Positions 36,901 through 47,387 of a DNA stretch of 64,000 nucleotides are shown here, piece after piece (within the stretch, counting starts at the first letter, position 1; every line of letters starts with the position of its first letter). Under the pieces are notes generated by a model. It worked only from the letters and a program-made list of their open reading frames with translations, was not told the DNA's origin and ran no database searches. The DNA comes from Axinella damicornis (lineage: Eukaryota > Porifera > Demospongiae > Axinellida > Axinellidae). The position numbers were made by a program, and so were the translations under genes. The stretch spans positions 186,001 through 250,000 of the forward strand of contig OZ007517.1 of the NCBI GenBank assembly GCA_963931865.1, in the 5' to 3' direction.

Positions 36901-39900
36901 ACTAGCTCATTCCTGTGATGTCGGTGTGGCCCCATGAGCTCATCTCCCCCCCCCAAGGTAGTGCATGCTGCCTCCAAATCTATGCGGAGACATTCCAGAG
37001 TCCCAGCTAGTGAAGCCCTCCGCCATCCAACAGCCTGCCACACCCACCCCACAGAGCCACTGAAACACTTCTGCCAAGAGGATCATGTGCCAGTGTGTTT
37101 GGACTGTACCATCAGTGGAGGTCACAAGGGGCATCCAGTCGTCAGTCTGGTGGATGCTGTGAGTGTGTGAGTGTGTGTGTGTGTAAGTGGGTGAGGGAGG
37201 ATACAATACTATACAAGAAATTTCTAACAATTAAAAGGATTTAGTGGCCTACCGGGCTCCACCTCTCAAAAAACAACGGGGAAACACCATTACCCATCCT
37301 GGGTCTTAGAATTTAGGGATGGGATGGGACTAGGGACGAGGTGGACCAATCATGTGAGCTAATGATACTCTATGAGTGTCTTTTTGCAGGCTGACGGTTA
37401 CCGTGACAACCTGAGACCCATCATCTCCTCTGCTGGCGTGACCCTGAGGCACATGAAGGACATGGAGAAGGTCAGTACATACCTACAGCTCCTGGCGTGT
37501 ACCAGCAGTAACCCCTCCTGTACACACACACCCACTGCACACACACAGTCTGTCTCGGAGCAGCTACCGGTGCTGAGTCAGCAGTCACTGGTCCAGTCCA
37601 GAGAGCTGCAGACCTCCTTCGTCAACATCCACAGCCTCCTGCAGAGAAGGTCGGTTACCTGTGTGTGTGTGTTTCTGTGTGCTAATGTGATGTCCTCTAT
37701 GATTTCAGGGAGCTGTCACTGTTGGAGGAGTTGGCGGAGGCAACAGACACGTGTGCTAACCCGCTGCTTAAAATGGCAAGTTTGACGTACTAATCAATCA
37801 GCCTCCCATTCATCCATCCCTCCCAACCACCTCTCTTCCTCTCTCCCTCCCTCCCCTCCTTCCCTCCCTCCCCTCCTCCCCTCCCTCCTTACCTCCATCC
37901 TCCTTTCCTCCTCCCTACTCCCTCCGTCCCTTCTTCTGTCCCTCTCTGCCTCTTTCCCCCCCTCCCTCCTTTCTCCTCCCTTCCATCACAAACAGCGGGA
38001 CACTCTCAGGACCCAGATCCAATCGGTCACCGCCACTATCTCAAGGGCACAGACTGTCCTTGGAGACAACTTGGAGCTAGCCAGGACCGCAGAACAGGTG
38101 TGTCCTTAGAAATGCAAAGTAATTTCAACAGTTGCCCTACAAACACACACAAACGTGCGCACCATTTTACAGCTCATTGTTGAACTCGCTGAAGTGGATA
38201 GCTGTCCTCAGATGCTGGAGACCAATCACAGCGTACCAATAAAGTAAGTGCTGCTGTTTGTCATGGAACTATCGGGACCTGCATTCAGCCATGCTACTGT
38301 AATGTGTCCTGCATTCACAATGTGACTGTCATGTGATCTATATTTAGCCATGTGACTGTCATGTGATCTAGTATTTAACCCATGTGACTGTCATGTGACC
38401 TAGGTTCAGCCTGGATGCCTCTCTCCGGCAGCTGCTGCAGGGAGTGGGCTCGATTACTTACACCCGTGAAGGGGAACCCCCTCCCACCAGCATCCGGGAA
38501 CATCCTGTTTTGCACCCCCCGACCCTGGTGCTCAGCAAGCCCCTCGTCTCCCCCTCACCGCGCTCCATCAGCCCCTGTTCACCCCCCAGACGGCAGATTA
38601 GGACCTCATCCAGGTATGCCCTCCATTGCTCTAGGCGTTGAGAGATCATAATTGCTTTTGGTACTGCTCTGTCAGGTCCCCCAGTGTCCCGTTTGATGCT
38701 CGCGGCGCCAGTCCCCGGATTGGGGGGAGGCACAGTGCCAGTGTCAGCCCAAAGGTTGACGGGAGGAAGGAGGGCAGGAGTACCAGTGTCAGCCCCACAC
38801 CATCGATTGAAGAGACAAGTACATCAGAGATTGTGTCTGTCAGAGTGTAGTGCACTCAGTGCTCTTTCTGGATTGTAAGGAGCATACCATCCTCCCTCCT
38901 CCCTCCCTCCTCCTCCCTCCTCCCCCCCCCCCTCCTCCCTCCTCCCCCCCCTCCTCCTCCCTCCTCCCCCCCTCCTCCTCCCTCCTCCCACTCTCCTCCT
39001 TCCCTCTCCTCTTCCTCCTCCTCTCTCTCCTCTCTCCCCTCCCTCCCTCCCCTCCCTCCCTTCCTCCCTCCCTCCCTCCCTCCCTCCCTCCCTCCCTCCC
39101 TCCCTCCCTCCCTCCCTCCCTCCCTCCCTCCCTCCCTCCCTCCCTCCTCCCTCTCTCTCTCCTTCCTCACTCCGCAGGGGAAGTGTATGTGACTCATGTG
39201 GAGACCCCGGGTGAGTTCTATGTGCAGTTTGTGGAGAAGGATCCGGAAGTGAAGCGCATCATGGACCAAGTGAACGCTCACTGCCGCACCCCCCATCCAC
39301 TGAAGAAGATTGCAGTTGGTGGGTAATACAGAGTACTCGATAGCCTCGTACCCAGGCCTTCAAATCGCGGGGGGAAGGCCTGGTATACACTGTTTGCACA
39401 TGCGTTTAATTTAAATGTGAATATTACGTCAATTTTAATTGTGACGTTTGCGAATGGGTTGGGCTTAACCGATGACGTTTGCGTAAACACACATGAGAGC
39501 GATCAAAGGGCTCACAACAAGCACACCACAGCTCTTTCCACTGTCTACAAGTCCCTTCTTGTAGCTAGTCCATGAGGAAAGGGAGCGCTTGGTAGCACAG
39601 GCTCTTGCCATAGCCAGTAGGTAGCTAGCCACACGAACACGTCGCTGCCTTCGTACACAGCTCTCATGGAGGAGCGCTGCTCTTCTTTCACAGTCATCCG
39701 TGTCATTTTCAGCCTTCGCAAAGCATAGGAAAGAGCCTCAGAGAAACTACTACCACCGGAACTTTTGCACGCCGTGATTGCTACTCGTCGTTCGTTGCGG
39801 TTCTTCTCGGCTATAGGAATGCAAACGTAGACGTCATTGTTTCACGGAAGAATACCGAGATATCCTATTTTCCAAGATTTTGGGGGAAATTAAGCGCATG

Positions 39901-42900
39901 CGCAAACAGTGTATACCAGGCCTTCCCCCCGCGATTTGAAGGCCTGGGTACGAGGCTAGGTACTCGACTGATCACAGGAAAGTACAATAGAGTGGTACTG
40001 TCTTTCTAAAGCTCTTCAGCTAGAGCGTCGGTGCAGGTTGATGGAGTTGAATTCCTCTCTGCAGGTCTGCCCTGTGCTGCGCAGTTCAGTGAGGATGATG
40101 TCTGGTACCGGGCTGTGGTGGAGGAGTTCCATCCCCCTCCCCTCCCGTACGCTACCGTCTTCTACACTGACTTTGGCAACTCCGAGAACGTCTCCCCTGA
40201 CAGGTGAGGATGTTGACCGTGTACCGTTAGCATCATTTCTGGACTCGCATTGTACACATTCTTGTTCCCAAACGTCCGGTGTGTACTGAGATCAGGGAAC
40301 GTGATAAGTGTTGAGCGTGATGGCTTGGTTTGGGAGTTCTCTCAACTCGGTTGTAGAACCTGTACGTCAGTATTGTTCGGAGTAGTGCAATCCCTGTGAG
40401 GTGTATGGTATTGACTCACGAAGTTGCCATGCCGTTTCTTGTCCTACAAACAACAACCTCTTCTTCCCTCTCATTTCAGAATCTCCTCTCTCCCCTCCTC
40501 TCTGACGGCGGAGCCTCCTCTCTGCCACCACTGCATGCTTGCGTACCTCTCTCCCCCTGGTCGGAACGAGAACGTGGCGCCTCTAGCATGGACTACTCGA
40601 GCCAACTCACATCTCAAATCCCTGATAAAGGCTAACAGCAACACTCCCCTCAGAGTGAAGGTGTGTGTGTGTGTGTGTACATGTATGTTGCGTCTGTGTG
40701 AGGCCAGTGTAACTCCTCACTCCGACCCACCGACATTGTTGTACGGTAGCATCTCTGGCGAGCGTCGTGCTAGTACTATGAAGGTGGTTTGCGGCACCAG
40801 TCTAGTCCATCCACCAAGCACCCACTTCATTACACACTCTTGGTATGTGTGTATGTGATCCTGTCGCTCTCCCTCACAGGTGTACGAGGAGGATGCCTCA
40901 GGCCTCCACGTTGACCTCTTCCTCCCCTCCACTAGCGCTGACCTTCTGTCTGTGAGTAAGAAGCTCGTCACTATGGGGCTGGCGGCGAGGGCGCGTGGAG
41001 GGAAGAAGGACGCCCCTCGCATCCCTTCTCCCGCCATCCCTGCGTTGGGGGAGGAGGTGCAGGTGGTGGTCTCCACGGCATACAGTCCTCACGACTTCTA
41101 CGTCCAGATGGTGAGTGTGGAGATGCTGTCACTGTCGGTAGCTGAGGAGGGAGGTTGTTCAGTAGTGTCCTTAATCTCACTCTAGGTCTCATGTGAACAT
41201 GAGCTTGATTCACTGGCCACGCAGCTGGAGCAAGAGATGGCCAAAGCAAGGACTCCTGCCGGGGGTCTGATGCCACAGAAAGGCAAGAGTCTCCTGTGTT
41301 GTAGATAGATAGGTTTGTGCTGTACATTTGGTAATTCCCTGTTTAGGAACCAAATTGTTTTTGTGTGTGCAGGAATGGCCTGCTGTGCCAAGTTTTCAGA
41401 AGATGGCCAGTGGTATAGGGCAAAGGTCACTGGTGAGGGACTCCAGTTGCCATGACATCACCATGACAGCACTATAACTATTACGTCACCCACTATGACA
41501 GTGTTCACAATTGGCACATTACATAACTATGACATCATCCGTAATATACTCACTCTGCAGGTGTGACCGGTGAGGGGGTGCAAGTGTTGTATCTGGACTA
41601 TGGGAACCATGAGACAGTACCCGTGGGTGCACTGGAGGTCCTCCCTCCCTCGCTGATGACACAGCCTACTCAGGTGGGTAGGATGGTGGGTTTGGGAAGG
41701 GGGTACGTGTGCGTGTGGCTGGCAGGTGTAATCAGTGATGCGTGGTGTACGTCTTCCTTGTAGGCCGTCCACTGCCGTCTCCATGAGGTGGAGACCACTG
41801 ACCTCAGCGGCATGTGGTCAGAGCAGGTATGTACCCTCCGTCCTGTCCACCCTCACTCCACCCCTCCATTCCCATCTCCCCTCCCTCTCACATGATACTC
41901 TTCCTTCATAGGCTTGTGACAACTTCCACGACATCGTGAGTGGGCTTGTGTTTTCGATGAGGGTGTGTGGAAAAGGTCAGTCCCCCTGTCCTTCCCTGCC
42001 ACATGCTAGTGAGCTATGGCTGATGTGTTGTGACCCTCCCCGCAGGCTCTCCACTGCCGGTGACCCTGACCGACACCCGTACGTTGCAGCCCATCGCCTC
42101 CATCCTGGTGGTGCAGAGACTGGCCAGGTCAGAGACTGGTTTGGCTTTTTGGGGGGTCTTAGCTCACAAAGTAGTATACTATGGTATACTGACTACATAC
42201 ATGTGGACCATAACACACATACTATGCAGGAACAAGTTTGCGACCGAACTGAGCAGTCAAAGCTCCAGATCTTCTCAAGGATCAAAGAAACTCCGCAAGA
42301 AGAAGCAGCATACGGCCACCCCTGCCAAGCATGTCATTCCCCAAATTCAAAAACAGTCAGCTACGCCACCTTTAACCCCTCCTGCTAAGAGGGAAATTCC
42401 CCCACAACACCGGGGACTCCCCCTGTCTCAGTTACCTCGCATTGGGGATACTGTCCCCTGCAAGGTGGTCCAGGTGACTTCTCCAAACAATTTCCATGTG
42501 CACTTTTCTGAAACTGAAGAGTCTCTCAGAGCACTCCTCACTCAGGTTGTCGAACTGACATTTTCAGGCAACGTGCGCACAGGGGACTACTGTCTGGCCC
42601 ATTTCAAGGGTGACTGTCAGTGGTACCGGACTAAGGTGGAGGAGGAGTTGGGCGGAGGGTACCTCCGAGTAAGCTATGTGGACTATGGTAACACGGACGT
42701 TGTGTCATCCTTGGACGTGGCCGCTCTCCCAGAAAGCTTCATGTCTGTTCCGGCCTTAGGAGTACTGTGTTCCCTGGAGGGGGTGGAGCCAGTGGGTGGG
42801 GCAGGGGTGTGGCCTGATGAATCGTCATTTTTCTTCTCAACATTAGTGATAGAGAAAGCTTCAGCCATTACCGTCAAGGTGAGGAATTTGGAGTGTGCAT

Positions 42901-45096
42901 TGTTGTGATGGATCGTCTTGTAATGTCCTTGTTCCTGTCTTGCAGGGTCTGCCAGCGGACAATCAGGCCCCTCTCTTGGTACAGCTGTTGACGCAAAACC
43001 CTGAGGGTGTGGTGGATGTCGGAAGCCTACTGGTCTCCACCCACCATGCCACCTTCCATCCTCACCGCCTCCCGAAACCCTCTAAAGCAGACCCAAGTGA
43101 TGAGTCCCTCTCCTCCTCCACCTCCTCCTCCTTCTTGCCCCCCAAGCCTCCCAAAAGCGACCATTTTGTCATGATGGTGACCTATGTGGACAGTGAAGGG
43201 ATAATCCATGGTCATCTTCAGCAAGAAGGTAGCTTGTGATGACCGATATTGCAACGTTGTGTGTACAGCTAGCTAGCTGCATCCCTGACCTTTGCCATTT
43301 GATTATTGCACTAGCTCACCCGACTAGCTTGGATCCATCCCCTCTCCCTCCAGATCTGCAAGTCATACAGTTAGCTGAGAAGCTCCAGTTGCTCTGTGAT
43401 GGTCAGAGGAGGGTCCAGCAGGTGGCCAGTTTGACCCCCGGCCAGCCCTGTCTGGCACGGTACAGAGGAGATGGGGCCGGGAGGTGGTACCGTGCCCTGG
43501 TGGAGCGGTGTAATCCAGCAGACAACACTGCTACGGTGGGTGGGGTGTTTGCCGAGATGAGGGTAGCTGTGTAGCGGAGGAAGGGAGGAAGGGCCGGGGG
43601 AGGGGGAGACACACGAGAATGTGGCGGTGATACATGATCTTGTACTTAATGGAAGTGGTTTGGTGGCTGATGGCACAGGTTGTGTGTCTGTATCTAGCAA
43701 ACAGTGGTGACCATCTGACTTGCTTCCCTTGTCAGGTGTTGTACGTTGATTTCGGAAACCGTGACACTGTGAAGACCAGCAAGCTGGTGGACGTTGCCCC
43801 TCTGTTGGAAGTGCCCATTCAAGCATTTGCTGTGAGACTGGCCAACATGGTGAGTTTAGTACCCTTGTCTCTCTGCCCCACCCCAACTCTGATGGCATAG
43901 CTGTGTACCCTTGTCTCTCTGCCCTACCCCAACTCTGATGGCATAGCTGTGTACCCTTGTCTCTCTGCCCCACCCCAACTCTGGTGACATAGCTGCTACC
44001 CTTGTCTCTCTCCTCCACCCCAACTCTGATGGCATAGCTGTGTACCCTTGTCTCTCTCCTCCACCCCAACTCTGATGGCATAGCTGCATACCCTTGTCTC
44101 TCTGCTCCACCCCATAATTGGAGTGCCCTAGATCTAATTTGCGCATGCTTTCATTCACGCCCATGCACACTGTCAATGTATATATTATCAGATTTCTGCA
44201 TGTTTGAAACTAAAGACTGCTGTATTGTGGATGGAGAGATATTATAGTTGGTTACTTCCTGATACCCAGGAAGGGGAGGAGTGGAGAGTGGACCAAGTCT
44301 CAGCTCTTGCAGATCTCGTTACTGGACAGACCCTTGAGGGCATTGTTGTGGAGGTGAGTCTGTGTGTGTGTGTGTTTACATGTGCACGTGCATACGTGTG
44401 TGTGTGTTGAGCTGATTTCATGCCATCTTACTGTGCACTCTGCAGCCCGGCTCGACATACCCCCTGGTACAGCTGACTAGGAGAGGGGAGGACGTTTCTT
44501 CCCTGCTGGTAACGCCCGACAGCCTACCCGACCACCCCAATGACACTGACCCCCCAAGTAACGCACCTGACCACCCCATTGACACTGACCCCCCAAGTAA
44601 CGCACCCGACCACCCCAATGACACTGACCCCCCAAGTAACGCACCTGACCACCCCATTGACACTGACCCCCCAAGTAACACACCCGACCACCCCAATGAC
44701 ACTGACCCCCCAAGTAACGCACCTGACCCCTCTAGTAGTGAGCAGTTGGGCTTCAATGGTTGCGACAGCAATGTGGTGGACCCACGAGACCTAAACAGCG
44801 ATATCCTCACCCTGGAGGTCCCCAGTCGTGATCAAGCACTGCCAGCAGCAGGGGGGTCAGGTGACACCAGTGAGAACGTGACTGCAGCCAGCAGTACACT
44901 GGATCTCCACAGCGATGTCCACACCCCAGACCTACCCAGCGGTGACAAACCTTTGCCAGCACCAGGGGAGTCAAGTGACACCAGTGATAAGGTCACTGCT
45001 CACAGCAACATAGACTTCCACACCCCAGACCTCCCCAGCGGTGACAAACCTTTGCCAGCACCAGGGGAGTCAGGTGATAAGGAACACCCAATTTGA
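33912..45096 (+). CDS. RNF17: RNF17/TDRD4-like RING, B-box and multi-Tudor protein
   Basis: About 20 or more exons. RNF17 is a germ-granule Tudor protein that binds PIWI partners and shapes piRNA production in mouse germ cells. A C3HC4 RING spans exons 1-2 (CQNC, then CGHSFCSSC and CPEC). A further Cys-rich zinc motif (CEECGVCPATAKCLQC) precedes a B-box 2 (ACHTHPTEPLKHFC to CLDCTISGGHKGH) and a coiled-coil region. Four Tudor cores follow, near 40070-40200 (WYRAVVEEF, YTDFGN), 41380-41620 (WYRAKV, YLDYGN), 42590-42700 (WYRTKVEEE, YVDYGN) and 43450-43760 (WYRALVERC, YVDFGN). All four keep the aromatic-cage and Asp-Gly-Asn motifs. Mouse RNF17 has five. The last exon contains a coding minisatellite and an acidic, disordered tail ending DKEHPI. 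Exons between 36240 and 36790 are uncertain. Confidence 0.88.
33992..34024. mobile_element. 33-bp palindrome with 11-bp target duplication
   Basis: tagataatagagacg and cgtctctattatcta around three bases; the sequence tggtccaatca borders it exactly on both sides (33981-33991 and 34025-34035). It lies in RNF17 intron 1. A similar tctattatctatgg sequence recurs near 34095. Confidence 0.75.
34326..36088. repeat. 38-bp minisatellite, about 46 copies
   Basis: The unit reads gatcagtgagggtcgcagga then ggggtagctacagagctg, with few variants and some partial units. It fills RNF17 intron 2, between the RING exon and the exon at about 36125. There are no spacers or leader, so it is not a CRISPR array. 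Confidence 0.95.
37812..37990. repeat. Pyrimidine tract before an RNF17 acceptor
   Basis: About 180 bp of ccctccctcc-type sequence in the sense strand of RNF17, ending at the acceptor caaacag (37996) of the exon carrying RDTLRTQIQSV. Confidence 0.85.
38886..39166. repeat. (CCCTCC)n pyrimidine tract before an RNF17 acceptor
   Basis: About 280 bp of C/T only, directly upstream of the acceptor ccgcag at about 39177 that opens the first Tudor region (VYVTHVETPGEFYVQF). Confidence 0.9.
39341..39958. mobile_element. 618-bp non-autonomous TIR element (MITE)
   Basis: Terminal inverted repeats of 64 bp differ at one position: both start tagcctcgtacccaggcctt and end near the NRF1-like palindrome gcatgcg. 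The flanks repeat gtactcga (39333-39340 and 39960-39967). No open frame of note inside. It lies in an RNF17 intron between two exons of the first Tudor module. Its outer bases match the tiny foldback family, so it may be the parent form. Confidence 0.9.
43857..44115. repeat. 46-bp minisatellite in an RNF17 intron
   Basis: Five to six copies of a unit with gtgtacccttgtctctctgc and ccaactctgatggcatagct, starting right at the end of the exon ending RLANM. Confidence 0.88.
44518..44722 (+). repeat. 39-bp coding minisatellite in RNF17
   Basis: Five in-frame copies of a 39-bp unit encode a 13-residue repeat close to APDHPNDTDPPSN in the C-terminal tail. Alternating N/I variants show a higher-order 78-bp period. 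A second pair of repeats (DLPSGDKPLPAPGES) lies further downstream. Confidence 0.93.
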
Positions 45097-45207
45097 TCCC
45101 ACTAATTGTACTCCCCTCCAGTTATATCAAATCTCATGGGTCATGATTCTGATTGAGTTATCCACGATTCTCATTATTTTGAAGCACACCGCGACTATTA
45201 TGTGTGG

Positions 45208-45213
45208 AATAAA
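45208..45213 (+). terminator. AATAAA polyadenylation signal of RNF17
   Basis: AATAAA lies 112 bp after the RNF17 stop codon at 45096. Confidence 0.55.
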
Positions 45214-45524
45214 ATTAATATCTAGCCATCTCGTGTCTTGTCTCCTTAATGATGTCCTGTGATTGATGTCTTCTGTCCCATTGTACTGTGTACCACACAC
45301 TCTATTTGGGGGTCAGCTGCAGTGCCCTCATCCCAGTACTCCCAGTAGCGCTCGCTCTCAGCCAATACCTCTCCTTCCTTCTGAAGTCATCTGCTTTTGG
45401 CACTTGCATCTTCCAGCACCGTGGCTTTCCTGCACTTGGCTGCTGTCAGCCAATCTACAGTGATTTCCTCCCCTTCAGGCAGCCTCTTCCAGCCAAATGA
45501 ACTCATTCCATGCACAGTTCTTTT

Positions 45525-45567
<43 letters not shown>

Positions 45568-45902
45568 GTGGGTGTCTGATAGTCATTGACAACACAAACA
45601 AGCCTCCACAAGCAAGAATTGGAGCTCAAAAAATTGTTTGTGAGCAAAATAACAAGCCTACAGTGTATAAGCGTCTTCCTACAGGAACCCAAAAAATTAG
45701 CTTGATGAAAAAAAAAGAAACTACTTCATTGACTTTGAGAAGAAAAAAAAGGTTTCCATGCACCAGAAAAAAAAAAAGAACAAAAGAAAGGAAAAAGAAA
45801 CTTAACTTCATTGACTTTGAGCGAGAAAAAAAGGTGACAAGGAAAAAAAAAGACAAACCTAGCAACAACCCATCCCTCCATGACAGGTCAGACACCGAAG
45901 TG

Positions 45903-46027
45903 TAAGCCTCAGGAGCGCTGGATAGGCGCCGGTGACTGGAATCACAGGAGGCTACCTGCTTTCAACCAGAACACCTTTCTTTAGCTTCGGTGGTCAGATG
46001 GGAACCGGCGTACTCAAGCTGCTAGGC
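45903..46027 (-). pseudogene. 5S rRNA-like relic
   Basis: Read on the minus strand, this 125-nt stretch starts gcctagcag and ends ctgaggctta, the right length for 5S rRNA. The segment ccatctgaccaccgaagcta matches the conserved 5S loop B/helix III and box A region, followed by ctggttga. The second half, including box C, is poorly conserved. It may be a 5S pseudogene or the head of a 5S-derived SINE. Confidence 0.4.
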
Positions 46028-46144
46028 GGGGAGTCAGGAACCGGTGTGTACGGAGTGGCCCAGACTCGTACTCGGTTATTGGGGAGACGAACACTCAACC
46101 CCCAGGCTGTAAAGCAAGTGCTTAGCGAGTGTGCCATCCCGACA

Positions 46145-46230
46145 TCCCGCCAAAACTTGCTACAAAATCAGCATTTATAGGTTAAACCGGATGTACTTGT
46201 TGCGCATGCGCTCACGACTTCCCGCCAAAA
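46145..46230. promoter_or_regulatory. Cluster of E2F- and NRF1-like sites without an assigned gene
   Basis: Two TCCCGCCAAAA sequences (46145 and 46220) flank TGCGCATGCG at 46201-46210. This spacing is promoter-like, but I found no gene starting here. Confidence 0.3.
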
Positions 46231-46903
46231 AAATTTAAAACTTCCCAGTCTGACTATAATAGTATAGATAGTATAGTACTACACGGCACTCTCGGTGGGC
46301 AGCTGACTATCTACAGCTAACCTTATCCTGTTGGGTTAACAGGTCAGTGCTAACCTTATACTAGTGTTCTTGACTATGGCCATGCACTCACCAGTCCCTA
46401 AATTTTTGGAAGTGCCTACATTCACAACAAAATTCAAGTTTCTGTTGTCCAAAATGGTCATTGTTTTCCACAGAACAAATGAAGCGTCTGGTAGTAGAAA
46501 CAGTATACCACACCAGAGCCAAACCCATGAATGAGGTGCACGTGGCACAGAGTGCAAACTGCAGCCACAGCTGTACACTGTACTACAACAAATTATGCTC
46601 AGGTGAGAGCTCCGACAGGCTCTCCTCCCCAGCTTCTTGTCACGTACTGTGTTTTGTACAGTATGCGACAAAATGCTGAGGAGCCATATTATGGGAATAA
46701 GGCTAGACATGACATGATAGGCTGCAGTATGTGCCCGTGTACAGACTGAAAACATGCATGTGGCTGCATTTACACTGTGCTCAAATTTGGACCATAAAAT
46801 TATTGTTCCAATCTGTTCAATTTTGTTCCTGTCAACAAATGTTGGGCTATAGTTTATCAGTGTCATCAGGTATTAGCAAGGGTGCATTGACCCTAACGGG
46901 AAT

Positions 46904-46950
46904 TAGTTTGCCAGAACCTTCTTGGGTGGGACGGTCTGGGAACCAAACTA
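46904..46950. mobile_element. 47-bp foldback element
   Basis: Starts tagtttgccagaacc and ends ggtctgggaaccaaacta; same layout and similar termini as the other small foldback elements. No clear target duplication. Confidence 0.5.
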
Positions 46951-47103
46951 ATCAGGTATGTTGACCAGAAATTTGCAGATAATGCCCAATAATAATATTG
47001 AGTCATGATTGAGTTAAGAGTGCATATCAATCATCACAGAGATAATTTATACTGTACACTTGAGATGAATTAAAAAGAGCACTGTACACCAACAATATTT
47101 CGA

Positions 47104-47354
47104 CTACAAGAGATTTAGGTGTGGTTGGGGTGGGGATGTGTCAAGGATGCTGGCCCACAGGTAGCTACACGCAAAATTGACCACTGTCTCCATGTGTGAC
47201 CTGTCAGCCTCAATGTGGGCTGTGATTGGTCGCTCTTCCAGAGGTACACCTCCCTCCCTGGGCTTGCGGTAGACAGCGGAGAACCCCTGGTGCCTTCCAT
47301 CACGATCGGATTGAACCAGGACGAACATGTCTTGCCACTCAGGGTTCACAATTG

Positions 47355-47387
<33 letters not shown>

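Larger units (their letters stand above)
45097..47103. other. Intergenic region between RNF17 and SZT2 3' ends
   Basis: No protein gene recognised. It holds the RNF17 poly(A) signal, a T13/G26 homopolymer junction (about 45521-45564), A-rich sequence with a repeated cttcattgactttgag (about 45710-45860), a 5S-like relic, E2F/NRF1-like sites and a foldback element. The open frame at 45932-46180 overlaps the 5S-like sequence and is probably chance. Confidence 0.6.

Noticed and set aside
43371..44176. Minus-strand open frames with repeated ELGWRRETR-like units
   Set aside because: Antisense reading of a 46-bp minisatellite in an RNF17 intron.
45932..46180. An 82-codon open frame
   Set aside because: It overlaps the 5S-like relic, has no recognisable domain and no neighbouring exons.
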